Shown here: positions 22,231 to 31,210 of the stretch, one piece after another | Position numbering within the stretch: the stretch's first letter is position 1 | Layout: every line of letters starts with the position of its first letter | Source: Palsa-504 sp050011155 | GTDB taxonomy: Bacteria; Actinomycetota; Actinomycetes; Streptosporangiales; Streptosporangiaceae | Direction: 5' to 3' | DNA length: 64,000 nt | NCBI GenBank assembly: GCA_050011155.1 | Contig: JBEKJP010000017.1 | Location: 1-64,000, forward strand | The notes under the pieces: generated by a model | Seen by the model: the letters and a program-made list of their open reading frames with translations, nothing else | Told to the model about the DNA's origin: nothing | Databases searched by the model: none | Translations under genes and position numbers: made by a program

Positions 22231-23415
22231 ATGAGCCAGCCCTCGTCGGCGCCGGCCGTCACGGTCGGCGTGCTGAAGGAGACCGCGCCGGGCGAGCAGC
22301 GGGTGGCGGTGGTGCCCGAGTCGGTCCCGCTGCTGGCCCGCGCGGGCGTCCGGGTCCTGGTGGAGACGGGAGCGGGCACGGCCGCCTGGTTTCCCGACGG
22401 CGCCTACGAACGAGTCGGCGCGACGATCGCCAGCCGGGAGGACGTGGTCGGCGGGGCCGACGTGCTGGCAGGCGTCGGCGCGCCGCCGCCGGAACTTATC
22501 GCGCAGCTGCGTGACGGCCAGGTCGTCATCGGCGTGATGCATCCGCTGGTCCAGCCCGAGCTGGCCCGGCAGCTGGCCCGGGCCGGGGTGACCGCGATCA
22601 GCCTGGACGGCCTGCCCCGCACCGTGAGCCGGGCCCAGACGATGGACGCGCTCACGTCCCAGGCCACCGTGGCCGGCTACAAGGCGGTGCTGGTCGCGGC
22701 CGATACCTTCGGCCGGTTCTTCCCCATGCTGATCACCGCGGCCGGGACGAGCCGGCCGGCCAGCGTCCTCGTGCTCGGCGCGGGCGTGGCCGGCCTGGAG
22801 GCCATGGGCACGGCCCACCGGCTGGGCGCCGTGGTGACCGGCTACGACATCCGGCCGGAGACCCAGGAGCAGATCGCCTCGGTCGGGGCCAGGTTCCTGC
22901 GGCTCACCTCGGTCGCGCCGGCCGAGGGCGAAGGCGGGTACGCCCGGGCGCTTACCGCCGAGGAGCAGGCCGCTCAGCAGGCTGAGCTCGCCGCGAAGAT
23001 CGCCCGCTTCGACGTCGTCATCACCACCGCGCAAGTGCCGGGCAGGCGCCCCCCGCTGCTGGTCACCGCCGAGGCGGTCAAGGGCATGCAGACGGGCAGC
23101 GTGCTCGTCGACCTGGCAGCCAGCAGCCTCGGCGGCAACGTCGAGGGCTCGGTGGCGGACCAGATGGTGCTGACCGGCGACGGGGTCCGGATCATCGGGG
23201 CGGGCAACCTGCCCGCTCAGGTGCCGTCCGCCGCCTCCGCCGCGTACTCGCACAACATCGTCGCGCTGCTGGCCGATCTGGTCCGCGACGGCTCGCTGAC
23301 GATCGACCTCGCCGACGAGATCCAGGCCGGCGTGGTCATCACCCACCAGGGCACGGTGGTCCACCCCGCGGTGGCCGCGCTGCTCGGATCGCCCGCCGAG
23401 GGAGGCAGTCGATGA
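22231..23415 (+). CDS. pntAA: Proton-translocating NAD(P)+ transhydrogenase, subunit alpha 1 (NAD-binding dI)
   Basis: A 394-residue soluble dI subunit: VGVLKETAPGEQRVAVVPES at the N-terminus, VLVLGAGVAGLEAMGTAHRLGA as NAD-binding Rossmann loop, DVVITTAQVPGRRPP, and AASAAYSHNIVALL near the end. It binds NAD(H) and passes hydride to NADP(H) on PntB, coupled to proton flow through the membrane dII domain. Three-subunit organisation (AA, AB, B) as in Rhodospirillum and mycobacteria. Its stop overlaps the pntAB start (ATGA). It can balance NADH and NADPH when respiration slows. Confidence 0.95.
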   Translation: MSQPSSAPAVTVGVLKETAPGEQRVAVVPESVPLLARAGVRVLVETGAGTAAWFPDGAYERVGATIASREDVVGGADVLAGVGAPPPELIAQLRDGQVVIGVMHPLVQPELARQLARAGVTAISLDGLPRTVSRAQTMDALTSQATVAGYKAVLVAADTFGRFFPMLITAAGTSRPASVLVLGAGVAGLEAMGTAHRLGAVVTGYDIRPETQEQIASVGARFLRLTSVAPAEGEGGYARALTAEEQAAQQAELAAKIARFDVVITTAQVPGRRPPLLVTAEAVKGMQTGSVLVDLAASSLGGNVEGSVADQMVLTGDGVRIIGAGNLPAQVPSAASAAYSHNIVALLADLVRDGSLTIDLADEIQAGVVITHQGTVVHPAVAALLGSPAEGGSR

Positions 23416-23744
23416 CAACCAGCCTGATGTCCGATATCTACATGTTCGTGCTGGCCATCCTGATTGGTTACGAAGTAATCAGCAAGGTGCCGTCCATGCT
23501 GCACACGCCGCTGATGTCGGCGTCCAACGCCATCCACGGCATCGTGGTCGTCGGTGCGATCATCGCCGCGTCGCAGGCCCGGACGACGGCCGGCTACGTG
23601 CTCGCCTTCGTGGCCGCGTTCTTCGCGGCGATGAACGTGATGGGCGGTTACGCCCTGACCGACCGGATGTTGCAGATGTTCCGCAAGCGGCCCGGACAGC
23701 CCACCGGCAACGGCGGTCCCGGCCGCCCCGAGGAGAACTCATGA
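23412..23744 (+). CDS. pntAB: NAD(P)+ transhydrogenase, subunit alpha 2 (membrane)
   Basis: A 110-residue membrane subunit with three or four hydrophobic segments (YMFVLAILIGYEVI, IHGIVVVGAIIAA and GYVLAFVAAFFAAMNVMGGYALTDRML). It forms part of the proton channel (dII) with PntB. It overlaps pntAA and pntB by four bases at each end (ATGA), indicating tight translational coupling. Confidence 0.93.
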   Translation: MTTSLMSDIYMFVLAILIGYEVISKVPSMLHTPLMSASNAIHGIVVVGAIIAASQARTTAGYVLAFVAAFFAAMNVMGGYALTDRMLQMFRKRPGQPTGNGGPGRPEENS

Positions 23745-25159
23745 ACGCCGTCAGTACTACCGTGGCGCTGGCGTACCTGCTGGCCGCGGCCGGGTTCGTC
23801 GTAGCCCTGCACCTGATGAACTCCCCCGCCACCGCCCGCCGCGGCAGCCGGCTGTCCTGGCTGGGCATGATCGTCGCGGTGGCGGCCGCCCTGACCAGCG
23901 TCATCCACGAATCCACGATCACGACGACCGGCTGGATCGTGCTCGGCACCGGTATCGCCGGGGGTGCCGTGGCGGGCCTGGTCATGGCCCGGCGGGTCAA
24001 GATGACCGACGTCCCGCAGGTCGTCAGCATCTTCAACGCGGTCGGCGGGGGCGCCGCCGCCCTGGTGGCGGCCGGCGGCTTCGTCCGGCTGGCCGACGGG
24101 TCCGGCATCCCCAGCCGGGTGATGATCGCCACCGTCCTGGACGTCATCGTCGGTCCCGTCACCTTCTCCGGATCGCTGATCGCCGCGGGCAAGCTCCAGG
24201 GCTGGGTCAGCTCGCGGCCCGTGGTCTTCCCCGGTGCCCGCATCGCCACCGCCGCGCTCGCCGTTATCGGGATCGGGGCCAGCTGCTACCTGCTGGCCGG
24301 TAACGACTCCATCCCGTTGCTGATCCTGATCGCCTGCGCCGCCCTGGGCTTCGGCGTCACGATGACGATGCCGATCGGCGGCGCCGACATGCCGGTGGTG
24401 GTCGCGCTGCTGAACTCCTTCACCGGCATCGCCGTGGCCATCGCCGGCTTCGTGATCGATAACGGCGCCCTGATCATCGGCGGCGCGCTGGTCGGGGCGT
24501 CCGGCGGCATCCTCACCGTGCTCATGGCCCAGGCCATGAACCGCTCGGTTATCAGCGTGATGATGGGCGGCTTCGGTACCGGTGACGGCGGATCGGCGGC
24601 CGGGCCAGCGGTCGGCCCGGGTGCCAGCATCCGGCGCATCTCGGCCGAGGACGCCGGCATCCAGCTGGCCTACGCCAGCAAGGTCGTCATCGTCCCCGGC
24701 TACGGCCTGGCCGCCGCGCAAGCGCAGCACGAGGCGGCCGAGCTGGCCGCGGTGCTGGCCGAGCACGCCACCGTGTTCTTCGCCATCCATCCGGTGGCGG
24801 GGCGGATGCCCGGTCACATGAACGTGCTGCTGGCCGAGGCGAACGTGCCGTACGAGGACCTGAAGGAGATGGACGCGGCCAACCCCGAGTTCCCGACGAC
24901 CGATGTCGTGCTGGTCGTGGGGGCCAACGACGTCACCAACCCGGCGGCCCGCCGTCCCGGCAACCCCGTGTCGGGTATGCCGATCCTGAACGTGGACCAG
25001 GCCAGGAGCGTCATCGTGATCAAGCGGTCCATGGGCCACGGCTACGCCGGGATCGACAACGAGCTGTATACCGACCCGAAGACCGGCATGCTCTTCTCCG
25101 ACGCCAAGGCCGGCCTAGCCAGCATCACCGCCGCGGTCAAGGCTCTGGTGGCCAGCTGA
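23741..25159 (+). CDS. pntB: NAD(P)+ transhydrogenase, subunit beta
   Basis: A 472-residue subunit with about eight N-terminal membrane segments (residues ~5-265) and a C-terminal NADP(H)-binding dIII domain: VVIVPGYGLAAAQAQHE, AIHPVAGRMPGHMNVLLAEA, VVLVVGANDVTNPAA and MGHGYAGIDNELY. The dIII motifs are intact, so the enzyme should be functional. It ends 13 bases before the convergent phosphofructokinase gene. Confidence 0.95.
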   Translation: MNAVSTTVALAYLLAAAGFVVALHLMNSPATARRGSRLSWLGMIVAVAAALTSVIHESTITTTGWIVLGTGIAGGAVAGLVMARRVKMTDVPQVVSIFNAVGGGAAALVAAGGFVRLADGSGIPSRVMIATVLDVIVGPVTFSGSLIAAGKLQGWVSSRPVVFPGARIATAALAVIGIGASCYLLAGNDSIPLLILIACAALGFGVTMTMPIGGADMPVVVALLNSFTGIAVAIAGFVIDNGALIIGGALVGASGGILTVLMAQAMNRSVISVMMGGFGTGDGGSAAGPAVGPGASIRRISAEDAGIQLAYASKVVIVPGYGLAAAQAQHEAAELAAVLAEHATVFFAIHPVAGRMPGHMNVLLAEANVPYEDLKEMDAANPEFPTTDVVLVVGANDVTNPAARRPGNPVSGMPILNVDQARSVIVIKRSMGHGYAGIDNELYTDPKTGMLFSDAKAGLASITAAVKALVAS

Positions 25160-25172
25160 GCACGGCCGGGAC

Positions 25173-26450
25173 TCAGCCCTCGGTGAGGTAGTTGTACCGG
25201 TCGCGGAAGGCCTCGGGCGAGAGCCCGGCGGCCGCCGCGATCGGGCGGAGCCTGCCCGGGTCCTGGAGGTCCTCCCGGTCCAGCCGGATCATGTACTCGC
25301 GGGCCACCTGGTAGGAACTCGACTCGACGTTCACCGGCCGGATCCGCACCCGTCCCGTCCCGGGATCGCTGAACGATCCGAAGGGCAGCGGCACCATGTG
25401 CCCCTCCTGGATCGTGACCATGCCGCCGGGCTCGCCACCCGCCAGCACCCGCTTCAGGTAGTCGACGGCGCCGTAGCCGAGGTCGCGGGTGTACTCGATG
25501 TCGAACGGGATGGGCGGCGCGCACCGCAGCTCGTAGCCGATGTTCTTGCCCTCGACCGTGACGGCCTGCCCGCGCGCCCTGAAGCGCTCCTTGACCTGCT
25601 TGGCCAGCAGCCGGTCCAGTTCGAGCTCGGCCAGCCGGATATGGCCGTGCTCGTCTCGCTCGACATCCGGCATGGCCTGGACGAGCTCGTCCGGAGGCAG
25701 GCGCAGGCCGATACCCTCGGCGAGCACCGCCACGCCGAAGGGCCGGCCGCTGGCGATCCGCTTCAGCATCGCGGTCTCCAGGACATCCACCAGGTGCGAC
25801 AGCCGGACGGGTTCGCTGCCAGGGAACTCCTCGCCGATCAGCGTGAGGGTGGCCCCGGCCGCCTTCCCGATGCCCAGGGCCAGGTGCCCGGCCGAGCGGC
25901 CCATGGCCACGACCAGGTACCACCGCTGGGTGGTGATGGCGTCGGTCATCAGGTTGTTGACCAGCTCGACCCCGACGCTCCGGGCGGTCTCGAAGCCGAA
26001 GGTCGGCACGCCGCCCGGCAGCGGCAGGTCGTTGTCGATGGTCTTCGGCACGTGCGCTACGCGCAGGCGGCCCCCGGCCGCCTGCGCCAGCCGGGACGCC
26101 GAGAACGCGGTGTCGTCCCCGCCGATCGTCACCAGCGCGTCGATCTCCAGCTTCCGCAGCGACTCCAGGCAGGCATGCAGCCGCCAGTCCGGGTCCGCGG
26201 CGTCCTCGTCCCGGACCGTCGGGTTGGCTCGCGAGGTCCGGATGACCGAGCCGCCCTGGACGTGGATCCTCGACACGTCCGTGATGGACAGCGGCCGCGC
26301 CTCCTCGACCCGGCCCTCGATGAGATGCTGGAAGCCATCCATGATCCCCAGGACGTCCCAGCCCGAGTTGCGTGCCTCGATCGTGGCCGCGGAGATAACC
26401 GAGTTCATTCCCGGAGCCGGGCCGCCACCGCACAAGATCCCCAGTTTCAC
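25173..26450 (-). CDS. 6-phosphofructokinase, probably pyrophosphate-dependent
   Basis: A 425-residue PFK: ILCGGGPAPGMNSVISA at the start, the phosphoryl-donor loop VTIGGDDTAFSA, PKTIDNDLPL (catalytic TIDND) and MGRSAGHLAL. The Asp following GGD (GGDD rather than GGDG) is the residue that marks PPi-using rather than ATP-using enzymes. It would phosphorylate fructose-6-phosphate with PPi, saving ATP under oxygen limitation and allowing reversal. The GTG at 26450 with GGTGGGAG upstream gives the family N-terminus; the frame is open to 26498, over the neighbouring SDR scar. No clear DevR box lies upstream. Confidence 0.9.
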   Translation of the reverse strand: MKLGILCGGGPAPGMNSVISAATIEARNSGWDVLGIMDGFQHLIEGRVEEARPLSITDVSRIHVQGGSVIRTSRANPTVRDEDAADPDWRLHACLESLRKLEIDALVTIGGDDTAFSASRLAQAAGGRLRVAHVPKTIDNDLPLPGGVPTFGFETARSVGVELVNNLMTDAITTQRWYLVVAMGRSAGHLALGIGKAAGATLTLIGEEFPGSEPVRLSHLVDVLETAMLKRIASGRPFGVAVLAEGIGLRLPPDELVQAMPDVERDEHGHIRLAELELDRLLAKQVKERFRARGQAVTVEGKNIGYELRCAPPIPFDIEYTRDLGYGAVDYLKRVLAGGEPGGMVTIQEGHMVPLPFGSFSDPGTGRVRIRPVNVESSSYQVAREYMIRLDREDLQDPGRLRPIAAAAGLSPEAFRDRYNYLTEG

Positions 26451-26494
26451 GCTCCCACCATCCCAGTAGCGAGGCAATCCCGGCAAGCGGCTCC

Positions 26495-26581
26495 TCACAT
26501 CATCAGCAAGCCTCCGGCCACCGGGATGAGCGCGCCGGTTCCGCCGGTGACCAGGGCCACCCGCTCGTTCGGGTCTTTCAC
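26495..26581 (-). pseudogene. 28-codon scar of a short-chain dehydrogenase (FabG/PhaB type)
   Basis: GTG at 26581 with AGAGG upstream starts a frame that reads RVALVTGGTG (the SDR nucleotide-binding N-terminus) and passes directly into TGALIPVAGGLLMM and a stop, the usual C-terminus of FabG/acetoacetyl-CoA reductases. About 220 residues between the two are gone. A 6-bp repeat ACCGGC at the join fits a deletion between short direct repeats. Directly downstream of phaC, it was probably the NADPH-dependent acetoacetyl-CoA reductase of the PHA pathway. Confidence 0.7.
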
Positions 26582-26604
26582 GGTTCCTCTCCTGTCACTT
26601 CCTG

Positions 26605-28365
26605 TCACTGATGTACATAACTGCCCGGGGCCGCCTCGAGCGCCGGGAAGCGTGGGCTGCCGAGGGATTCCGCCGCCGCGATCCGCTCACCGGAGCGTTC
26701 GCCCAGCCAGCCGGCCCAGTGCTCCCACCAGGAGCCCTCGTGCCGCTGCGCGCCTGCCAGCCACTGCCGGGCGTCGGGTGGCGTCTCCGGGTTGAGGTAG
26801 TAACCGAGCCCGCGGTGCTCCGGGTCGGCCACCACGGTCTGGATGTGGCCGCTGGAGCACATCACGAACTCCGACCGGCCGGAGACCATCTGCGTGGTCC
26901 GGTAGCAGGCCTGCCACGGGGTGATGTGGTCGGTGCGCCCGGCCACCACGTACGTGTCGCAGTCGATGCGCGAGATGTCGATGGGCGTGCCCAGCACCGT
27001 GATGCCGCCCGGGCGGACCAGCTTGTTGCCCGCCACCATGTCGAGCATCTGGCGATGGAAAGCCGAGCTCAGCCTGGTCTGGTCCGCGTTCCAGGCCAGG
27101 ATGTCGAAGGCCGGCGGGTCCTGGCCGAGCAGGTAGTTGTTCACCCAGTAGTTCCACACCAGGTCGTTCGGGCGCAGCCAGGAGAACATCTGCCCCAGCT
27201 GCCAGCCCTCGATTACCCCGCGCGGCTTCGAGACCGCCTGGGCGAGCGCGAGCGTCGCCGGCGAGGCGAACAGGAGCAACCGCCCGTCGGAGTCGCAGTC
27301 GAGCATGGTGACGGTCATCGTCACCGAGTTGATCCGGCGCTCCCCTAGAGCGGCCAGGTGGGCCTGCACGATGGCGGCCGTCATGCCGCCCAGGCAGCCG
27401 CCCATGATGTTCACGTCGGGCGAGCCGGATACCTGGCTGATGACGTCGATCGCCTCGATCACCGCCTGTGCGTAGGTGTCGTAGTTCCAGTCGCGCTGCG
27501 CCCCGGTCGGGTTGCGCCAGCTGATGGTGAACACCTGGATGCCCTGCTTGAGCAGGTACTCGTACATGCTGCGGCCGGGGGACAGGTCCAGCGCGTAGTA
27601 CCTGTTCACCTGCGGCGGCACTACGAGCATGGGCCGCTGGTAGACGCGGCTGCTTTGCGCCGTGTACTGGATCAGCTCGAAGACCTCGGTCCGGTGGATG
27701 ACCGCGCCGGGCGAGATCGCGAGGTTATCGCCCAGCTTGAACGGCCTGCGGTCGACCACCGACGGCATGCCGTGGTTCCGCACCAGGTCGCGGGCCAGGC
27801 TGGTGGCCCCTTTCCAGGCGCTGCGGCCGCCGGTGTCGTAACACCGCTTGACCGCGGCCGGGTTGGTCCAGAAGTAGTTGGTCGGCGCCAGCGCCTCCCG
27901 GCCCAGTTCCAGCGCGAAGCGCAGCCGCTCGGCGGCCACGCCCTCCAGGCCGAGGCTGGCGACCACGTCGTCCACCCCGGAACCGAGGTACAGGTACGCC
28001 TGCATCGCCGCCCGGAGCGCAGGGTTCTGCTCCCAGGCCTGATCGGCGAACCGCTTGTCCCTCTTCTCCGGCCCGACCTGCGACCGGCCGATGGCGATCC
28101 GCAGCAGTTCGAGGCCGACGCCGGGCGCGGACTGCAGCATGACCTGCGGCGGCCCGGCGGCCAGGCGGCTGGCGAACCGCAGCGCCGCGGCGGCCCGGCC
28201 GAGGAGGTCACTGCGCTGCGGCGTGACCTCCGGCGCGGGCTGGACCTTCGGTTCCGCTCCAGGCTTGTCCTGCGGCTTGCGAGGTTGTGGCGCGCGCGGG
28301 GCCGGGTGGTGCCCGTTATGCTTCGGAGTTTCGGTCGGCGGGGTCCGGTCGCGGCTCGCGGTCAT
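26605..28365 (-). CDS. phaC: Polyhydroxyalkanoate synthase
   Basis: A 586-residue PHA synthase polymerising (R)-3-hydroxyacyl-CoA into storage polyester on granules. After a Pro/Lys-rich N-terminus (~residues 1-50) the alpha/beta-hydrolase core has the lipase-like box VNIMGGCLGGMTAAI with catalytic Cys324, the Asp region VVAGRTDHITPWQ and the His region SSGHIQTVV. The ATG at 28365 overlaps the thiolase stop (ATGA). It closes an operon of two acyl-CoA ligases, thiolase and PhaC under a DevR-like box, and is followed by the SDR scar. Confidence 0.92.
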   Translation of the reverse strand: MTASRDRTPPTETPKHNGHHPAPRAPQPRKPQDKPGAEPKVQPAPEVTPQRSDLLGRAAAALRFASRLAAGPPQVMLQSAPGVGLELLRIAIGRSQVGPEKRDKRFADQAWEQNPALRAAMQAYLYLGSGVDDVVASLGLEGVAAERLRFALELGREALAPTNYFWTNPAAVKRCYDTGGRSAWKGATSLARDLVRNHGMPSVVDRRPFKLGDNLAISPGAVIHRTEVFELIQYTAQSSRVYQRPMLVVPPQVNRYYALDLSPGRSMYEYLLKQGIQVFTISWRNPTGAQRDWNYDTYAQAVIEAIDVISQVSGSPDVNIMGGCLGGMTAAIVQAHLAALGERRINSVTMTVTMLDCDSDGRLLLFASPATLALAQAVSKPRGVIEGWQLGQMFSWLRPNDLVWNYWVNNYLLGQDPPAFDILAWNADQTRLSSAFHRQMLDMVAGNKLVRPGGITVLGTPIDISRIDCDTYVVAGRTDHITPWQACYRTTQMVSGRSEFVMCSSGHIQTVVADPEHRGLGYYLNPETPPDARQWLAGAQRHEGSWWEHWAGWLGERSGERIAAAESLGSPRFPALEAAPGSYVHQ

Positions 28366-29528
28366 GACAGCCGCTCCACGATCATGGCCATGCCCTGGCC
28401 GCCGCCGATGCACATGGTCTCGAGCCCGATCGCCTGGTCCCGGGTGCGCAGGTCGTTCAGCAGCGTGGCCAGGATCCGCACCCCGGTCATGCCGAACGGG
28501 TGGCCGAGGGCGATCGCGCCGCCGTGCGGGTTGAGCTTGTCGCTGAACGGGTCGACGCCGAGGCCGCGGGCGGACGGGATGACCTGCGCCGCGAACGCCT
28601 CGTTGATCTCTACCACGTCTACGTCGTCGATGGTCATCCCGGCCCGGCGCAGCGCCTGCCGGCTCGACTCGATCGGGCCCAGGCCCATCAGTTCCGGTTC
28701 CAGCGCGGTGACGCCGGTGGAGATGATGCGGGCGATCGGGGTGATGCCGAGCTCGTCGGCGCGGGCCCGCGACATCACCACGGCCGCGGCTGCCCCGTCG
28801 TTGAGCGGGCAGGAGTTCCCGGCGGTCACCCGGCCGCCCTCGCGGAACACCGTCCGCAGCGTGGCCAGCTTCTCCAGGGTGGTGTTCGGCCTGGGCCCGT
28901 CGTCCTCGGTCACGGTGATCCCGGACGCCAGCGGCACCGGGATGATCTCCCGGGCGAATATCCCGTCCTTGGTGGCCAGGACCGCGCGCAGGTGGCTCTG
29001 GAGGGCGTACTGGTCCATCTCCTCGCGGGTGATGTCGTAGGCGTCGGCCACGTTCTCGGCCGTCACGCCCATGGCCATGTAGGCGTCGGGGAATCCCTCC
29101 CGGTTGCCGGTGAACAGCCGCGGGTTCTTGGTTTCGGGCTGGTCCGCGAACACGCCGAGCGGCGCGCGGGTGCTCGACTCGACGCCGACGCACAGGAACG
29201 CGGAGCCCTCGTCCGCCTTGATGGCGTGGAAGGCCATCCGGACGGCCTGCAACGACGACGCGCAGTAGCGGTTGACCGTCGTGCCCGGGGCGCCGACCCC
29301 GGCCAGGATGCTGATGATCCGGGCCAGGTTGTGCCCCTGCTCGCCGCCGGGCAGGGCGCAGCCGCAGATCACGTCGTCGATCTGGCGGCGATCCAGCTCA
29401 GGGATCTGCTTGAGCACCTCGTCGGCGACGAAGGCGCCGAGGTCGTCGGGCCGCTGGTCGATGAGCGAGCCCTTGTTGGCGCGGCCGATCGGCGTCCGGC
29501 CGATGGCGGTGATAACGACTTCAGACAT
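28362..29528 (-). CDS. Acetyl-CoA acyltransferase (thiolase)
   Basis: A 388-residue thiolase with nucleophilic Cys in VNRYCASSLQAVRMAF, the NEAFAAQVIPSA segment, GGAIALGHPFGMTGVRI (His) and the C-terminal CIGGGQGMAM Cys. It either condenses two acetyl-CoA (PhaA role, feeding PHA) or cleaves 3-ketoacyl-CoA in beta-oxidation. Because it overlaps phaC by four bases, a PHA-feeding role is likely. It lies downstream of two acyl-CoA ligases in the same direction. Confidence 0.93.
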   Translation of the reverse strand: MSEVVITAIGRTPIGRANKGSLIDQRPDDLGAFVADEVLKQIPELDRRQIDDVICGCALPGGEQGHNLARIISILAGVGAPGTTVNRYCASSLQAVRMAFHAIKADEGSAFLCVGVESSTRAPLGVFADQPETKNPRLFTGNREGFPDAYMAMGVTAENVADAYDITREEMDQYALQSHLRAVLATKDGIFAREIIPVPLASGITVTEDDGPRPNTTLEKLATLRTVFREGGRVTAGNSCPLNDGAAAAVVMSRARADELGITPIARIISTGVTALEPELMGLGPIESSRQALRRAGMTIDDVDVVEINEAFAAQVIPSARGLGVDPFSDKLNPHGGAIALGHPFGMTGVRILATLLNDLRTRDQAIGLETMCIGGGQGMAMIVERLS

Positions 29529-29552
29529 AACGCACTCTCCCGATGGTTCGGA

Positions 29553-31208
29553 TTACGCCGCGGGGGTTCCCGCGGATGGCTGATCCTGGCCGCTGGCCAT
29601 GACGTCGAGACGGCCTTCCTCGCGGTGCTCGCGCAGCAGCTTCTTGTCGTGCTTGCCCACGCTGGTGCGGGGCACTTCGTCCACGAACACCCACTGCTCG
29701 GGGACCCACCACTTGACCACCCGGCCGGTCAGGTGGGCGCGCAGGTCCTCCGGGCTCACCGTCTGGCCGGAGACGAGGGTGACGCACGCCAGCGGCCGCT
29801 CGCCCCAGCGCTTGTCGGGCACGGCGATGACCGCGACCTCGCGGACCGCCGGGTGGGTGAGGATGGCGGCTTCCAGCTCGAGAGTGGAAATCCATTCGCC
29901 GCCGGACTTGACCACGTCCTTGGCCCGGTCGCTGATGGTGATGAAGCCCCAGGCGTCTATCCGGCCCACGTCGCCGGTGCGGAGCCAGCCGTCCCGGAAC
30001 TTCTCCGGCGCCGGGTCCTTGTAGTAGGCGCCCGTCACCCACGGCCCGCGCACCTCGATCTCGCCGGTGGCGCGCCCGTCGCGCGGCAGGACCTTGCCCT
30101 CGTCGTCCACGACCCGGGCTTCCACACCGCCGAGCGGACGGCCCGCGGTGGCCCGGTAGTCGATGGCGCGTTCCGCCGGGACGTGCTTGGGCGGATGGGC
30201 CAGTGCCGCGACCGGACTGGTCTCGGTCAGGCCCCAGCCCTGCAGGACGCGCACGCCCAGGCGCCGCTCGTAGGCCTCGATCAGGCTGCGCGGGACGGCG
30301 GCACCTCCGGCCATGATCATGCGCAGCGAGGAGAGGTCGATGCTCTCCGGGTCCAGGCCGAGAATGTCGTACCACACGGTCGGAACGGCTGTGGCTAGGG
30401 TGGCCCGCTCCGCCGCGATGAAGGCGGCCAGCGGCTCTGCCTGCGTGAACCGGTTCGGCAGGAGCAGGTCAGCCCCGACGAGCCAGGCCGCGTACGGCAT
30501 CCCCCAGGCGTTGCCGTGGAACATGGGCACGACCGGCAGCAGGCGGTCGTACTGGCTGAGCCCGAGGGCCTCGCCGGAGCACAGGCCCAGCGTGTGCAGG
30601 AATGCCGAACGGTGGCTGTAGACGACGCCCTTCGGCATGCCCGTGGTCCCGCTGGTGTAGCACATCGCGGCCGCGGCGTGCTCGTCGATCTCCGGCCACT
30701 GGTACCCGGGCTGTTCGGCGGCCAGCAGTTCCTCGTAGTCGAGGTGCGCGGGCAGCGCGGAACGGTCACTCTCGCCGTACACGATCAGATGGCGGAGCGT
30801 CTTGAGCTCGTCCCCGCCGGCCGCCAGGACCGGTGCGAGGATCGGTGCCAGGCTGGCGTCGGCGATGAGCACGGAGTCCTCGGCGTGGCCGATGACGTAG
30901 CGGATCTGCTCCGCCGACAGCCGGATGTTGATGGTGTGCATCACCGCGCCCATGCCGGGAATGGCGAAGTACGCTTCCTGATGCTCCTGGGTGTTCCAGG
31001 CGAAGGTGGCCACCCGGTCGCCCGGCTCGACGCCCAGGCGGCGCAGGCCGGCCGCCAGCTGTTCAGCGCGGTCCGCCAGGGCCCTGAACGTGATCCGGCG
31101 TACCCCGTCAGCCTCGTTGGTGACGACTTCGCTGTCGGCGTAGGTGGTCCGGCCGTGCGCGAAGATATGCCCGACCGTGAGCGGAAAGTCCATCATCGTG
31201 CTTTGCAT
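29553..31208 (-). CDS. Long/medium-chain fatty-acyl-CoA ligase
   Basis: A 551-residue AMP-forming ligase: AMP-binding motif MCYTSGTTGMPKGVVYSHR, GWGLTETSPV, and the C-terminal hinge WLRTGDVGRIDAWGF plus KDVVKSGGEWIST. It activates fatty acids with ATP and CoA, giving acyl-CoA for beta-oxidation or PHA. It is separated by two bases from the upstream ligase gene and 24 from the thiolase, so these form one operon. Confidence 0.9.
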   Translation of the reverse strand: MQSTMMDFPLTVGHIFAHGRTTYADSEVVTNEADGVRRITFRALADRAEQLAAGLRRLGVEPGDRVATFAWNTQEHQEAYFAIPGMGAVMHTINIRLSAEQIRYVIGHAEDSVLIADASLAPILAPVLAAGGDELKTLRHLIVYGESDRSALPAHLDYEELLAAEQPGYQWPEIDEHAAAAMCYTSGTTGMPKGVVYSHRSAFLHTLGLCSGEALGLSQYDRLLPVVPMFHGNAWGMPYAAWLVGADLLLPNRFTQAEPLAAFIAAERATLATAVPTVWYDILGLDPESIDLSSLRMIMAGGAAVPRSLIEAYERRLGVRVLQGWGLTETSPVAALAHPPKHVPAERAIDYRATAGRPLGGVEARVVDDEGKVLPRDGRATGEIEVRGPWVTGAYYKDPAPEKFRDGWLRTGDVGRIDAWGFITISDRAKDVVKSGGEWISTLELEAAILTHPAVREVAVIAVPDKRWGERPLACVTLVSGQTVSPEDLRAHLTGRVVKWWVPEQWVFVDEVPRTSVGKHDKKLLREHREEGRLDVMASGQDQPSAGTPAA

Positions 31209-31210
31209 CG

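Noticed and set aside
21487..23418. 643-codon frame antisense to CBS-BON and pntAA
   Set aside because: Rich in His/Arg/Gln/Gly as expected for antisense of GC-rich coding DNA; no recognised domain.
26605..29193. Very long phaC frame extending over the thiolase gene
   Set aside because: The extension is a shadow of the thiolase in another frame; the ATGA overlap at 28362-28365 and family N-terminus fix the start at 28365.
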